A DNA stretch of 64,000 nt from Phaeobacter italicus. Lineage in GTDB: Bacteria > Pseudomonadota > Alphaproteobacteria > Rhodobacterales > Rhodobacteraceae. The stretch lies in contig NZ_CVRM01000022.1 in NCBI RefSeq assembly GCF_001258055.1, positions 124,001 through 188,000 of the forward strand. The letters are read 5' to 3'. This document shows, piece after piece, positions 56,235-64,000 of this stretch; position 1 is the stretch's first letter; each line of letters opens with the position of its first letter. The position numbers were made by a program, and so were the translations under genes. The notes under the pieces were generated by a model that had not been told where the DNA came from, made no database searches, and was given only the letters and a program-made list of their open reading frames with translations.

Positions 56235-59200
56235 TTGCGATTTTCGAAACTCAGACTGAATGGCTTCAAAAGCTTTGTGGATCCAACCGACCTGCTGATC
56301 GCGGATGGGCTGACCGGTGTGGTTGGGCCAAACGGCTGCGGCAAATCCAATCTGCTTGAGGCCCTGCGCTGGGTCATGGGGGAAAACCGCCCCAAGGCGA
56401 TGCGCGGTGGCGGTATGGAAGACGTGATCTTTGCGGGCACGAACTCCCGTCCTGCTCGCAACTTCGCCGAGGTAAGCCTGCTCATCGACAACAGCGAACG
56501 TCTGGCTCCCTCCGGCTTTAACGAAAACGACAATCTGGAAATTCTCCGCCGGATCACCCGTGATGTCGGCAGCGCGTATAAGGCGAATGGCAAGGATGTG
56601 CGGGCCCGCGACGTGCAGATGCTGTTTGCTGACGCATCAACCGGCGCGCATTCTCCGGCTCTGGTGCGCCAGGGGCAGATTGCAGAGCTGATCAACGCCA
56701 AACCCAAGGCGCGCCGCCGCATCCTTGAGGAAGCAGCGGGTATCTCGGGTCTTTATCAGCGCCGCCACGAGGCTGAACTCAAGCTCAAGAACACCGAAGC
56801 CAACCTCCTGCGGGTGGATGATGTGATCGAGCAGCTGGCAGCCCAGTTGTCGCAGCTCTCGCGTCAGGCCCGCCAGGCGCAACGCTACCGTGACATCGGT
56901 GAACAATTGCGCCGGGCAGAGGGGATGCTGTTGTATCGGCGCTGGCGCGAAGCTGATGATGCCCGACTTGAGGCCGAAGACATCCTTCGCCTGCGTGAAA
57001 GCCAGGCAGCCAAGGCCGAAGCGCTGGCGCGGGCATCCGAAATCAAACGTCAGGAAGAAGAGGCAAAGCTGCCTCCTCTGCGCGAGGAAGAAGCGATTGC
57101 TGCCGCCGTGGTCCAGCGGCTTGTCGTCCAGCGTGACGCGCTAAGCGATCAGGAAGCTAAGGCCCGCCAGACCATTGAGACCCTGACCAATCGGGTGGCT
57201 CAGCTGGGACGCGATATCGACCGCGAAAGCGGTTTGAACCGCGATGCGGGGGAAACGATTGAACGGCTGGAGTGGGAGCAGCGCGAACTGTCGCGCGCTT
57301 CTGTCGGTCACGATGACCGCCTTGCCGAGGCTGCGGAGCGCGCCCGCGAGGCAGGAACCGTTCTGCAAGCCCGCGAAGAGCACCTGACCAGTCTGACGGA
57401 AGACGTCGCGCGTCTGGCCGCCCGCCACCAGTCAGCGCAGCGACAGGTCGAAGATTGCCGTCGCGCGCTGAGCCGTGCGGAGGACGAAGGCAGCGCTTCG
57501 CGCGAGGCAATGGCAACCGCCCGCGAGACGCTTGAAATGGCAGAGGGGGCTTTTGCGTCCGCAATCGAAGCCGAAGAGGAAGCCCGCGAAGCCGCTGAGC
57601 AGGCCGAAGAAACGCTTGCTGCCGCCGAGGATGCGCGCAGTGAGACCCAATCGCGTGAGGCAGAGGCCCGCGCGTCCCGGTCTGAGGCAGAAGGTGAGCT
57701 GGGCGCGCTGCGGGCCGAAGTGACGGCGCTGGCCAAGCTGGTAGAGCGTGACACTGCCGAAAGCGGCCACGTGCTGGACGATATGCGTGTCGCACCGGGT
57801 TATGAAAAGGCACTGGGCGCCGCGTTGACCGATGATTTGCGCGCGCCCCTCGCAGAGGTCGATGGCCCGAGTGGTTGGGTGACATTGCCACCTTACGACG
57901 GGGATGCTCCGCTGCCTGCGGGTGCTGTGCCGCTGTCGCTTCATGTGACCTGCCCCGACGCGCTGCACCGGCGTATCTCTCAGGTTGGACTGGTGGACAG
58001 TGACGCTGCGCGGGATTTGCATGCAAAGTTGTTGCCGGGTCAGCGCCTTGTCACCCTGGAGGGCGATTTGTGGCGTTGGGATGGGTTCCGGGCATGGGCC
58101 GAAGATGCCCCCAGCGCTGCGGCTTTGCGGCTGGAGCAGATGAACCGCCTGGAAACACTCAAACAGGAATTGGAACACGTCAGCGCCCGCGCTGACGGGG
58201 CCCGCGCGGCCCATGAGGTTCTGATGCGAAAGCTTGCAGATGTCACCGCGGCCGATCAGGCGGCCCGCCAGGCCCGGCGCGCAGCAGACCAGCGATCCGC
58301 TGAGGCCGCACGTGCGCTGAGCCGGGCAGAAAACAACCGCAATTTGGCCGAGGGCAAGCTGGAAACCCTTGGGATCGCGGTGGCCCGTCACGACGAAGAT
58401 GCAGCCAATGCCAAGGCGCAGCTGGCTGAGGCTGAGGCCGCACAGGCCGATCTCGCGGATCTGGATGAGGCCCGCACAACGGTTGAGGACGTCAAGCAGG
58501 CGGTTGAGGCGGCACGGATCACGATGCTCACGCACAGGTCTTCTCATGATGAGCTGCGCCGTGAAGGCGAAGCCCGGATTGCCCGCAGTCAACAGGTCAC
58601 AAAGGATCTCTCTGGCTGGCGGCACCGGCTGGAAAGCGCGGACCGACGTATCGCAGAGTTGAACGAACGTCGGGAGGCCACTCAGGAAGAGCTGGAAGAG
58701 GCGCACGCGGTTCCGGCCGAGATCGCGGAGACCCGCGAAGAGCTGAATGCCGCGATCGAGGATGCAGAGGCCCGCAAGGCCACAGCTTCGGATGCGCTTG
58801 TCGGTGCGGAAACCGTCCTGCGCGATGCCGTGCAAAACGAACGTGAATGTGCCCGCCTGGCGTCAGAGGCCCGTGAAGCGCGCGCCCGGTCCGAGGCGCG
58901 CTGTGATGGGGCACGCGAAGCTGTCGCACTGGCCGAAGACCGTATTCGCGAGGAACAGGAAACCGTTCCGGAGCAGCTCGCTGCGCAACTAGATGTGGCG
59001 CCGGAGGACATGCCCAGCTCGGACGAGCTGGAGGCCGAAGTCAACCGACACAAGCGCCAGCGCGATGCCCTTGGTGCGGTAAACCTGCGCGCAGAAGAAG
59101 ATGCGCGGGTGGTACAGGAAGAGCACGATCAGCTGGTCGGTGAAAAGGCGGATCTGGAAGAAGCGGTGAAAACCCTTCGCGCGGGGATCGCCAGCCTCAA

Positions 59201-59690
59201 CCGTGAGGGCCGGGAGCGGCTCTTGACCGCGTTTGAGGAAGTGAACGCGAATTTTGCCATGCTGTTCACTCATCTCTTTGGTGGTGGTGAGGCCAATCTG
59301 GTGATGGTCGAAAGCGACGATCCGCTTGATGCGGGTCTCGAGATCATGTGCCAGCCGCCGGGCAAGAAACTGTCGACCCTGTCCCTGTTGTCGGGTGGCG
59401 AGCAGACGCTGACCGCAATGGCGCTGATTTTTGCTGTCTTCTTGTCCAACCCCGCTCCGATCTGCGTGCTGGACGAGGTCGACGCGCCGCTCGATGACGC
59501 GAACGTCACGCGGTTCTGCGACCTGCTGGATGAAATGTGCCGCCAGACCGACACGCGGTTCCTCATCATCACGCACCACGCCGTGACTATGGCCCGCATG
59601 GACCGGCTGTTTGGTGTCACGATGCAGGAGAAGGGCGTGAGCCAGCTGGTTTCCGTGGATCTGAAAAAGGCCGAAGCTTTGGTGGCCTGA
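56235..59690 (+). CDS. smc: Chromosome segregation ATPase SMC
   Basis: A 1151-residue SMC. Walker A is GPNGCGKSN (31-39), followed by long coiled coils, a hinge around 500-640 (VLDDMRVAPGYEKALGAAL), more coiled coil, and the C-terminal head with signature LLSGGEQTLTAMAL and Walker B CVLDEVDAPLDD. It compacts and resolves chromosomes with ScpAB. I propose a TTG start at 56235, which has AGGA seven bases upstream and yields MRFSKLRLNGFKSF; a TTG at 56205 lacks such a site. Coding shows strong Ala/Glu/Arg bias from coiled coils. Confidence 0.96.
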   Translation: MRFSKLRLNGFKSFVDPTDLLIADGLTGVVGPNGCGKSNLLEALRWVMGENRPKAMRGGGMEDVIFAGTNSRPARNFAEVSLLIDNSERLAPSGFNENDNLEILRRITRDVGSAYKANGKDVRARDVQMLFADASTGAHSPALVRQGQIAELINAKPKARRRILEEAAGISGLYQRRHEAELKLKNTEANLLRVDDVIEQLAAQLSQLSRQARQAQRYRDIGEQLRRAEGMLLYRRWREADDARLEAEDILRLRESQAAKAEALARASEIKRQEEEAKLPPLREEEAIAAAVVQRLVVQRDALSDQEAKARQTIETLTNRVAQLGRDIDRESGLNRDAGETIERLEWEQRELSRASVGHDDRLAEAAERAREAGTVLQAREEHLTSLTEDVARLAARHQSAQRQVEDCRRALSRAEDEGSASREAMATARETLEMAEGAFASAIEAEEEAREAAEQAEETLAAAEDARSETQSREAEARASRSEAEGELGALRAEVTALAKLVERDTAESGHVLDDMRVAPGYEKALGAALTDDLRAPLAEVDGPSGWVTLPPYDGDAPLPAGAVPLSLHVTCPDALHRRISQVGLVDSDAARDLHAKLLPGQRLVTLEGDLWRWDGFRAWAEDAPSAAALRLEQMNRLETLKQELEHVSARADGARAAHEVLMRKLADVTAADQAARQARRAADQRSAEAARALSRAENNRNLAEGKLETLGIAVARHDEDAANAKAQLAEAEAAQADLADLDEARTTVEDVKQAVEAARITMLTHRSSHDELRREGEARIARSQQVTKDLSGWRHRLESADRRIAELNERREATQEELEEAHAVPAEIAETREELNAAIEDAEARKATASDALVGAETVLRDAVQNERECARLASEAREARARSEARCDGAREAVALAEDRIREEQETVPEQLAAQLDVAPEDMPSSDELEAEVNRHKRQRDALGAVNLRAEEDARVVQEEHDQLVGEKADLEEAVKTLRAGIASLNREGRERLLTAFEEVNANFAMLFTHLFGGGEANLVMVESDDPLDAGLEIMCQPPGKKLSTLSLLSGGEQTLTAMALIFAVFLSNPAPICVLDEVDAPLDDANVTRFCDLLDEMCRQTDTRFLIITHHAVTMARMDRLFGVTMQEKGVSQLVSVDLKKAEALVA

Positions 59691-59700
59691 TCGGTTGTTC

Positions 59701-59730
59701 TGCTGCGACCCATGTCCTAGGGTCGCAGCA
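59701..59730 (+). terminator. Hairpin between smc and the YbjN-like gene
   Basis: A perfect 11-bp stem TGCTGCGACCC/GGGTCGCAGCA with an 8-base loop. No T-run follows, so it may be a weak terminator or an mRNA-stabilising element. Confidence 0.5.
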
Positions 59731-59748
59731 TCAACCACAGGAATTCAC

Positions 59749-60216
59749 ATGAAGTATCTTTCTCTAGTGACCGCCGCAGCATTGTTCGCATTGCCCGGCT
59801 TTGCCCAAGCGCAGAACATCGTCGCGAAAAATGCGACCAGCATTGCCAACTTTTTTGACGAAGAAGGGGTGGCCTTCGAAGTCACCACGGATGATGTGGG
59901 CGACCCCAAGATCAAGGTCGACTACTATGGCAATGACTTTTCCATCTATTTCTACGGCTGCACAGACAACACGAACTGCGACGCGATCCAGTTCTTCTCT
60001 GGATACCAGACCGATGGTGGCGTTCGTCTTTCAAAAGTGAACGAATGGAACACCGAAAACCGGTTTGGTCGTGCCTATATCTCTGAGGAGGGCTCTGCCC
60101 GGATCGAGTTTGACATCTACCTTGGAAACGACGGCATGGATCCGGATGACTTTGCCGAGACGCTGGGTATCTGGTCCCGCATCGTGCAGGATTTCGAGAC
60201 CTTGATCGACTGGTGA
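59749..60216 (+). CDS. Exported YbjN-domain protein
   Basis: A 155-residue protein with a signal peptide (MKYLSLVTAAALFALPGFAQA, cleavage near 21-22). The mature domain, with VEVTTDD-like strands, YYGNDFSIYFYGC, LSKVNEWNTENRFGRAYI and IEFDIYLGNDGM, matches the YbjN fold, related to type III secretion chaperones. Two cysteines in YGCTDNTNC may form a disulphide. Function of exported YbjN proteins is unknown. It follows smc by 58 bases. Confidence 0.8.
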   Translation: MKYLSLVTAAALFALPGFAQAQNIVAKNATSIANFFDEEGVAFEVTTDDVGDPKIKVDYYGNDFSIYFYGCTDNTNCDAIQFFSGYQTDGGVRLSKVNEWNTENRFGRAYISEEGSARIEFDIYLGNDGMDPDDFAETLGIWSRIVQDFETLIDW

Positions 60217-60294
60217 GCCGCGTCTCTCTGACCTGACCGCAAGCGTCACTGAAACGTGACGGCGATCTGTGAACAAGTCTGATAGGCTGGCAGC

Positions 60295-60672
60295 ATGAAA
60301 TTCCTGTTGCTGCCAGCTTTGTTTCTTTCCTTGCCTGCCGTCGCGCAAGAGGCATCAGCACCCACATGGGCCCTCAGGGCAGGGGACACGCCATATGATG
60401 CGGAAACACTCGCGAGTTTGCCAGGGCAGTCGTTTGTGTTCTACGACGATGGCGAGGCCATATTCGGGTCGGATGGGGCCTATTCCTACACATATTCCCC
60501 CGCCAATGGGGGCGGCACTGCTTGGGGCAGCTACCACATCGCCACGGACGGCAGTGTTTGTGTGTCATTTGTTTCGGGGGCGACCCGCTGCGATCTCTAT
60601 GTGAAAAATCGCAACCGCACCATTCTGATCACGGAAGATGGGCAACGTTTCCCGGTGCGCCAGTCAGGTTAG
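60295..60672 (+). CDS. Secreted small protein of unknown function
   Basis: A 125-residue protein with a signal peptide (KFLLLPALFLSLPAVAQ). The mature region is about 105 residues of mostly beta character (GQSFVFYDDGEAIFGSDGAYSYTYS, WGSYHIATDGSVCVSF) with two cysteines. This layout (a W-G-x-Y core and a C...RC pair) resembles small periplasmic proteins seen across Rhodobacteraceae, but I cannot name the family. It converges on the lytic transglycosylase with a shared terminator. Confidence 0.65.
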   Translation: MKFLLLPALFLSLPAVAQEASAPTWALRAGDTPYDAETLASLPGQSFVFYDDGEAIFGSDGAYSYTYSPANGGGTAWGSYHIATDGSVCVSFVSGATRCDLYVKNRNRTILITEDGQRFPVRQSG

Positions 60673-60688
60673 CGCGGCGATTTGAACA

Positions 60689-60716
60689 GGCTCTAACCCG
60701 CAAGTTAGAGCCGGAT
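60689..60716. terminator. Bidirectional terminator between convergent genes
   Basis: A perfect 9-bp stem GGCTCTAAC/GTTAGAGCC; on the plus strand GGATTTTC follows. It lies between the secreted-protein gene and the transglycosylase gene. Confidence 0.6.
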
Positions 60717-60718
60717 TT

Positions 60719-61891
60719 TCAAAGACGCGACAGCAGGGCCGGGGTTGGCCAGGCGTCAGCTGGCAGGCCCAATCGTTTCTGTTCCTGCTGCACGGCCTGT
60801 CGGGTGCGCGCCCCGAGTATGCCGTCGATTTCACCAACATCGTGACCACGGGCCTGCAATTTTGCTTGCAGCTGTTTCATCTGGTTACCGGACAAACCTT
60901 TATCCGGATTGCCCGCGTCATAACGATCTGCACCGGACAAGCGGGTGCCAAAATAGGCGGCTGTCAGAACGTAGGTAAAGCTCTGGTTCCACTCGAAGTA
61001 GACGTCAAAGTTCGGATAGGCGAGAAAGGCAGGCCCCTTGTGTCCCTGCGGCAGTAGCAAGGCGGCCTTCATGTTTGGGTTGGCGAGCCGCCCATCGCGC
61101 GGTGCCACCCCAAGTTTCTGCCATTGGGCAACGCTTTTCTTGCGGTAGGCCCCCGTCTGGCTGAGATCCAGATCCGTCGGGATTTTGACCTCCTGCAGCC
61201 AGGGCTCGTTTGGCCGCCATCCGAGGTGCGACAGCATCTTGGCACCCGACATCAGGGCATCCGGAGCAGAGGTTTTCAGCCGCACGTGGCCATCGCCATC
61301 GGCATCAACCCCGTTTTCGAGAATGTCGCGCGGCAGCATCTGAACCATGCCGATTTCACCCGCCCAGGCTCCGGTCGTCTTTTGCGGGTCGAAATCCCCG
61401 TTGCTGTAAAGCTCCAAAGCCGCGAACACCTGCGGGCGGAACAGCTCTGGGCGGCGACAGTCATGCGCGAGGGTGACAAGTGCATTCAGCGTGTTGAAGT
61501 TGCCCTGGACCGCGCCATAGTCGGTCTCAAACGCCCAGAATGCCAAGAGCACGCCGCGATCAATGCCGTAGGTTGTCTCGATCCGGCGGAAGATGGCGTC
61601 GTATTTCTTGGACATCGCCCGTCCACGATCCAACCGCCCCTGGGATATCAAGCGCTGCGAGAACTCAACGAATGGTTTTTGGAAAACACCCTGTGCCCGA
61701 TCAGCCTTAAGTACGGCAGGATCCTGACGCACGCCCTTGAAAAAGCGGTTCACTGTTGCCCGGTCATACCCGCCAGTCATCGCCTCCTCTTTGAGAGAGC
61801 TGACGAAATTGGAAAAGCCGCCGCCGCATTGGGCATGGGCTGTCACAGGAAGGGCAAGGGTAATCAAAGCAAATAGGCTGGAACGCAACAC
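60719..61891 (-). CDS. Lytic murein transglycosylase (MltB/SLT_2 family)
   Basis: A 390-residue periplasmic enzyme with a signal peptide (MLRSSLFALITLALPVTAHA). The catalytic Glu is in LLAFWAFETDYGAVQGN; GAWAGEIGMVQMLP and FLAYPNFDVYFEWNQS are typical of the MltB fold. The C-terminal 60 residues (MKQLQAKLQARGHDVGEIDGILG) are a peptidoglycan-binding domain. It cleaves glycan strands to 1,6-anhydro-muropeptides. Confidence 0.93.
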   Translation of the reverse strand: MLRSSLFALITLALPVTAHAQCGGGFSNFVSSLKEEAMTGGYDRATVNRFFKGVRQDPAVLKADRAQGVFQKPFVEFSQRLISQGRLDRGRAMSKKYDAIFRRIETTYGIDRGVLLAFWAFETDYGAVQGNFNTLNALVTLAHDCRRPELFRPQVFAALELYSNGDFDPQKTTGAWAGEIGMVQMLPRDILENGVDADGDGHVRLKTSAPDALMSGAKMLSHLGWRPNEPWLQEVKIPTDLDLSQTGAYRKKSVAQWQKLGVAPRDGRLANPNMKAALLLPQGHKGPAFLAYPNFDVYFEWNQSFTYVLTAAYFGTRLSGADRYDAGNPDKGLSGNQMKQLQAKLQARGHDVGEIDGILGARTRQAVQQEQKRLGLPADAWPTPALLSRL

Positions 61892-61930
61892 GGGAAAACC
61901 GTCCTTTTTCGTGGAACTTCCCTTTGTTAG

Positions 61931-62842
61931 CTAGAACAGCACGGCAATGGCAACCGTAAGGATAAGCCCAAGCCCCCAAGCAAGCCAAAGCGTGCGCACG
62001 GCCCGCTTTATGCTATGGGCGTCACTGCTCTTGGCTCCATCCGGATTGACCCATGGAAAGGACTGCATCCGCCCGTCATAAGACCGGGGCCCGGCGAGCG
62101 CGACGTGGATGGCGCGTGCCATCGCAGCCTCTGGCCAGCCGGCATTGGGTGAGCGGTGTTGACGGGCATCTGCGGCAATGTCGCCCCAGTTGCGCAGCTG
62201 TCCACCGACGATCGCGATCAACACAGCTGAAAGACGCGCCGGAATCAGATTGAGAAGATCGTCAAATCGCGCAGCCGCCCAACCGAAATGGCGGTGACGC
62301 GGTGTCTTGTAGCCGATCATGCTGTCCGCGGTATTGGTGAATTTGTAGATCAGCAGGCCAGGCAGGCCGCCGATCAGGAACCAGAAAGCCGGAGCGATGA
62401 TCCCGTCAGAGAAATTTTCGGCGGCACTCTCGATGGCAGAGCGAGAAACCTGCGGGCCAGTCATCTTGCCGGTGTCGCGACTGACAATCATCGAAACCGC
62501 AGTCCGTCCTTCCGCGAGATCGCGGCGCAGCCCGTCTGCCACAGCCTCCACATGTTCACACAGCGAGCGCTGTGCCAGCAGGATGGCCGCGACCAGAATT
62601 TCTACAATTGGACCCGCAAGGGACAAAGCCCACCCCAACCAGCCGGCAAAAAGCACAAGCCCGACCATGGCTGCGATGCCTTTTGCCTTTCGGTGGTGGC
62701 CATGGTTCAGCTGATCGTCCAGTTGTTTGATGACGCGCCCCATCAGCACCGCCGGATGCGGCAGGCGCGACCATAGCCACTTTGGTTCACCAAACAGCGC
62801 ATCCAACGCCAGCGCAGGAACAAGAAGGGCCGCGGTGGTCAT
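61931..62842 (-). CDS. cbiB: Adenosylcobinamide-phosphate synthase CbiB
   Basis: A 303-residue membrane protein that attaches the (R)-1-amino-2-propanol phosphate arm to adenosylcobyric acid. Signatures are [26 protein letters not shown] at the start, [23 protein letters not shown] and [26 protein letters not shown]. The ATG at 62842 overlaps the stop of the decarboxylase gene (ATGA); the eight-residue upstream extension is rejected. Called CobD in the aerobic-pathway nomenclature. Confidence 0.95.
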   Translation of the reverse strand: MTTAALLVPALALDALFGEPKWLWSRLPHPAVLMGRVIKQLDDQLNHGHHRKAKGIAAMVGLVLFAGWLGWALSLAGPIVEILVAAILLAQRSLCEHVEAVADGLRRDLAEGRTAVSMIVSRDTGKMTGPQVSRSAIESAAENFSDGIIAPAFWFLIGGLPGLLIYKFTNTADSMIGYKTPRHRHFGWAAARFDDLLNLIPARLSAVLIAIVGGQLRNWGDIAADARQHRSPNAGWPEAAMARAIHVALAGPRSYDGRMQSFPWVNPDGAKSSDAHSIKRAVRTLWLAWGLGLILTVAIAVLF

Positions 62843-63801
62843 AGCGCAGCCTCCAGGCGCTCCCATCCGTCGGCAGGGGGCAGGCCAAGACGAAGATAGG
62901 TCGAGGAATATGGGAAAATTCGGCTCCAGATATGGGCCTTTGCGAGCCGCTGCTGCCAGGCAGCAGCGTCATCCACTTCGTAAAGACGGAACAGATCCGT
63001 GCCCCCGACCAGCGTGGCGTTCTTGGCATGCATCAAGGCATCCAGCCGTTCGGCCCCTTTTGCCAGTTGCGCGCGGGTGGTGATTGCCCAATCCACGTCG
63101 CGCAGCGCACGTGTGCCAACCCGCAGCGCAGGTCCAGACACAGCCCACGGCCCTTGCAGGTTGCCCAATTGCTGGATCAGCTCGGGATCACCGATTGCAA
63201 AACCCAGCCGCATCCCGGCGAGCCCCCAGAACTTGCCAAAGCTCTTGAGGACAAGGGTGCCTGGCCGCTCAGCCAGATGAATCAGACTGTTTTGGGGACA
63301 GACGTCGCAGAAACTCTCGTCAATGACGACAAGCGGGGCCTGAACGTCTTCGGCGGACCATAGACGACCATCGGGGTTGTTGGGGTGCACGATCACGCGG
63401 GCCTCTGCCGGACCATGGGCGACGGTTGTCCAGCCGTGGTTCACAAAGGCTGCTGCGTGTTCGTTGTATGTTGGCGTGGTGATTTCGACCCAGCGTGCCT
63501 CTGCCAGGGCGGGGATCGCTGCAATCAGCGCAGAGGCTCCGGGAGCAGGCACAATATCAGCACCTGCCGGGACATCCCAAAATGTCCGCGCCGCCTGTAT
63601 GAGATCGAGCCGTGCTTGCTCGTCTGGCAGTGCGGTCCAGTCAGAGGCAGTGAGGCCCGTGACAGGGTAGGGGTCTGGGTTGATGCCGGTTGAGAGGTCA
63701 ATCCAGTCTTCCGGTCTGCCCCCGAATTCCGTCATGGCGGCGCTCAGATTGCCGCCGTGGTCGCGTTTTTGAGGGGCCGAATTGTCCAGGATGCCAGTCA
63801 T
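62839..63801 (-). CDS. cobD: L-threonine-O-3-phosphate decarboxylase (CobD/CobC-like)
   Basis: A 320-residue PLP enzyme of the class I aminotransferase fold. The PLP lysine is in [18 protein letters not shown], and [12 protein letters not shown] and [12 protein letters not shown] are conserved. It makes aminopropanol phosphate for the partner CbiB. In alphaproteobacterial nomenclature it is CobC. The ATG pair at 63801-63804 follows AAGG; an upstream ATG at 63843 adds 14 unlikely residues. It is translationally coupled to cbiB. A 10-bp inverted repeat lies upstream. Confidence 0.92.
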   Translation of the reverse strand: MTGILDNSAPQKRDHGGNLSAAMTEFGGRPEDWIDLSTGINPDPYPVTGLTASDWTALPDEQARLDLIQAARTFWDVPAGADIVPAPGASALIAAIPALAEARWVEITTPTYNEHAAAFVNHGWTTVAHGPAEARVIVHPNNPDGRLWSAEDVQAPLVVIDESFCDVCPQNSLIHLAERPGTLVLKSFGKFWGLAGMRLGFAIGDPELIQQLGNLQGPWAVSGPALRVGTRALRDVDWAITTRAQLAKGAERLDALMHAKNATLVGGTDLFRLYEVDDAAAWQQRLAKAHIWSRIFPYSSTYLRLGLPPADGWERLEAAL

Positions 63802-64000
63802 CATGAGCCTTGCATGAGAAAACAAGATCAGCGGTCGTGCCAAAGCCCGCCGCGATCACCGTATGGAGTAGCTGTGTTTGGGATGCAAACATAGGTGATT
63901 GTGCACCGCAATTCCCCAAAAACGGTGATCGAACAACGGTCTGCAACAGACTTGCGGCAGATTGACGGTCGGTGTTTGTCGCAAATCGCCGCAGAAGCCG

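Noticed and set aside
57157-58835. Large minus-strand frames (289 and 467 residues) inside smc
   Set aside because: They arise from the Ala/Glu/Arg codon bias of the coiled coil on the plus strand.

Overview
The window looks like chromosomal DNA of a marine Roseobacter-group alphaproteobacterium (Rhodobacteraceae; Phaeobacter, Leisingera or Ruegeria-like). This rests on gene order and family-specific markers: an F0-only ATP synthase operon with a b' subunit, MipZ, an infA-maf-RNase E/G-yacG-tRNA-Phe block, a VPEID-CTERM/exosortase E pair, a glycine betaine demethylase and short-Q-loop cytochrome bd. The genus is a guess. The DNA is GC-rich and densely coding. I saw no rRNA, insertion sequence, prophage, CRISPR array or replication origin.

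Layout. 1-4.6 kb: low-molecular-weight phosphatase (partial), small enzymes, a nitrilase-fold amidase, infA, maf, RNase E/G, yacG and tRNA-Phe(GAA). 4.7-13.8 kb: PhoD-like phosphatase, a chemoreceptor, cydAB and katG. 14.1-16.7 kb: a cobalamin riboswitch in front of a Rieske glycine-betaine demethylase (gbcAB). 16.8-22.6 kb: a glutathione peroxidase, then a light/redox group: a 45-residue DUF2256 protein, a photolyase-like protein whose domains are in reversed order, a convergent FeS (6-4) photolyase, hemN and an NnrU protein. 22.6-30.2 kb: a minus-strand homogentisate catabolic operon (hmgA, fahA, MBL-fold protein, FAD hydroxylase, DUF2783, VOC protein, maiA) with a divergent MarR regulator. 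30.2-34.4 kb: adenylate cyclase, VPEID-CTERM substrate, exosortase E/protease and mipZ.

34.5-43.0 kb: the minus-strand ffh-...-rpsP-rimM-trmD-rplS-rpmE translation block. It also carries three acetyltransferases, a chorismate mutase, bluB (lower ligand of B12) and a previously unlisted 48-residue membrane protein, and an opposite-strand kinase-like gene interrupts it. A compact, apparently pseudoknotted RNA structure lies just upstream of ffh. 43.4-49.7 kb: an EF-G-like protein lacking the catalytic His, a YbaK protein, regulators, two EamA exporters and a universal stress protein. 49.9-52.6 kb: atpI-atpB-atpE-atpF'-atpF. 52.8-56.1 kb: a second chemoreceptor coupled to a small membrane protein, a GntR/FCD regulator and a lipoprotein. 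56.2-63.8 kb: smc, two secreted proteins, a lytic transglycosylase, cbiB and a CobD-type decarboxylase.

Themes linking the genes: B12 appears three times (riboswitch, bluB, cbiB-cobD). Oxygen and light stress recur (katG, cydAB, glutathione peroxidase, two photolyase-family proteins, hemN). The best candidates for little-studied biology are the VPEID-CTERM/exosortase E pair, the B12-controlled betaine demethylase, the ffh-upstream RNA, the domain-swapped photolyase with its DUF2256 partner, and the FAD hydroxylase/DUF2783 pair.
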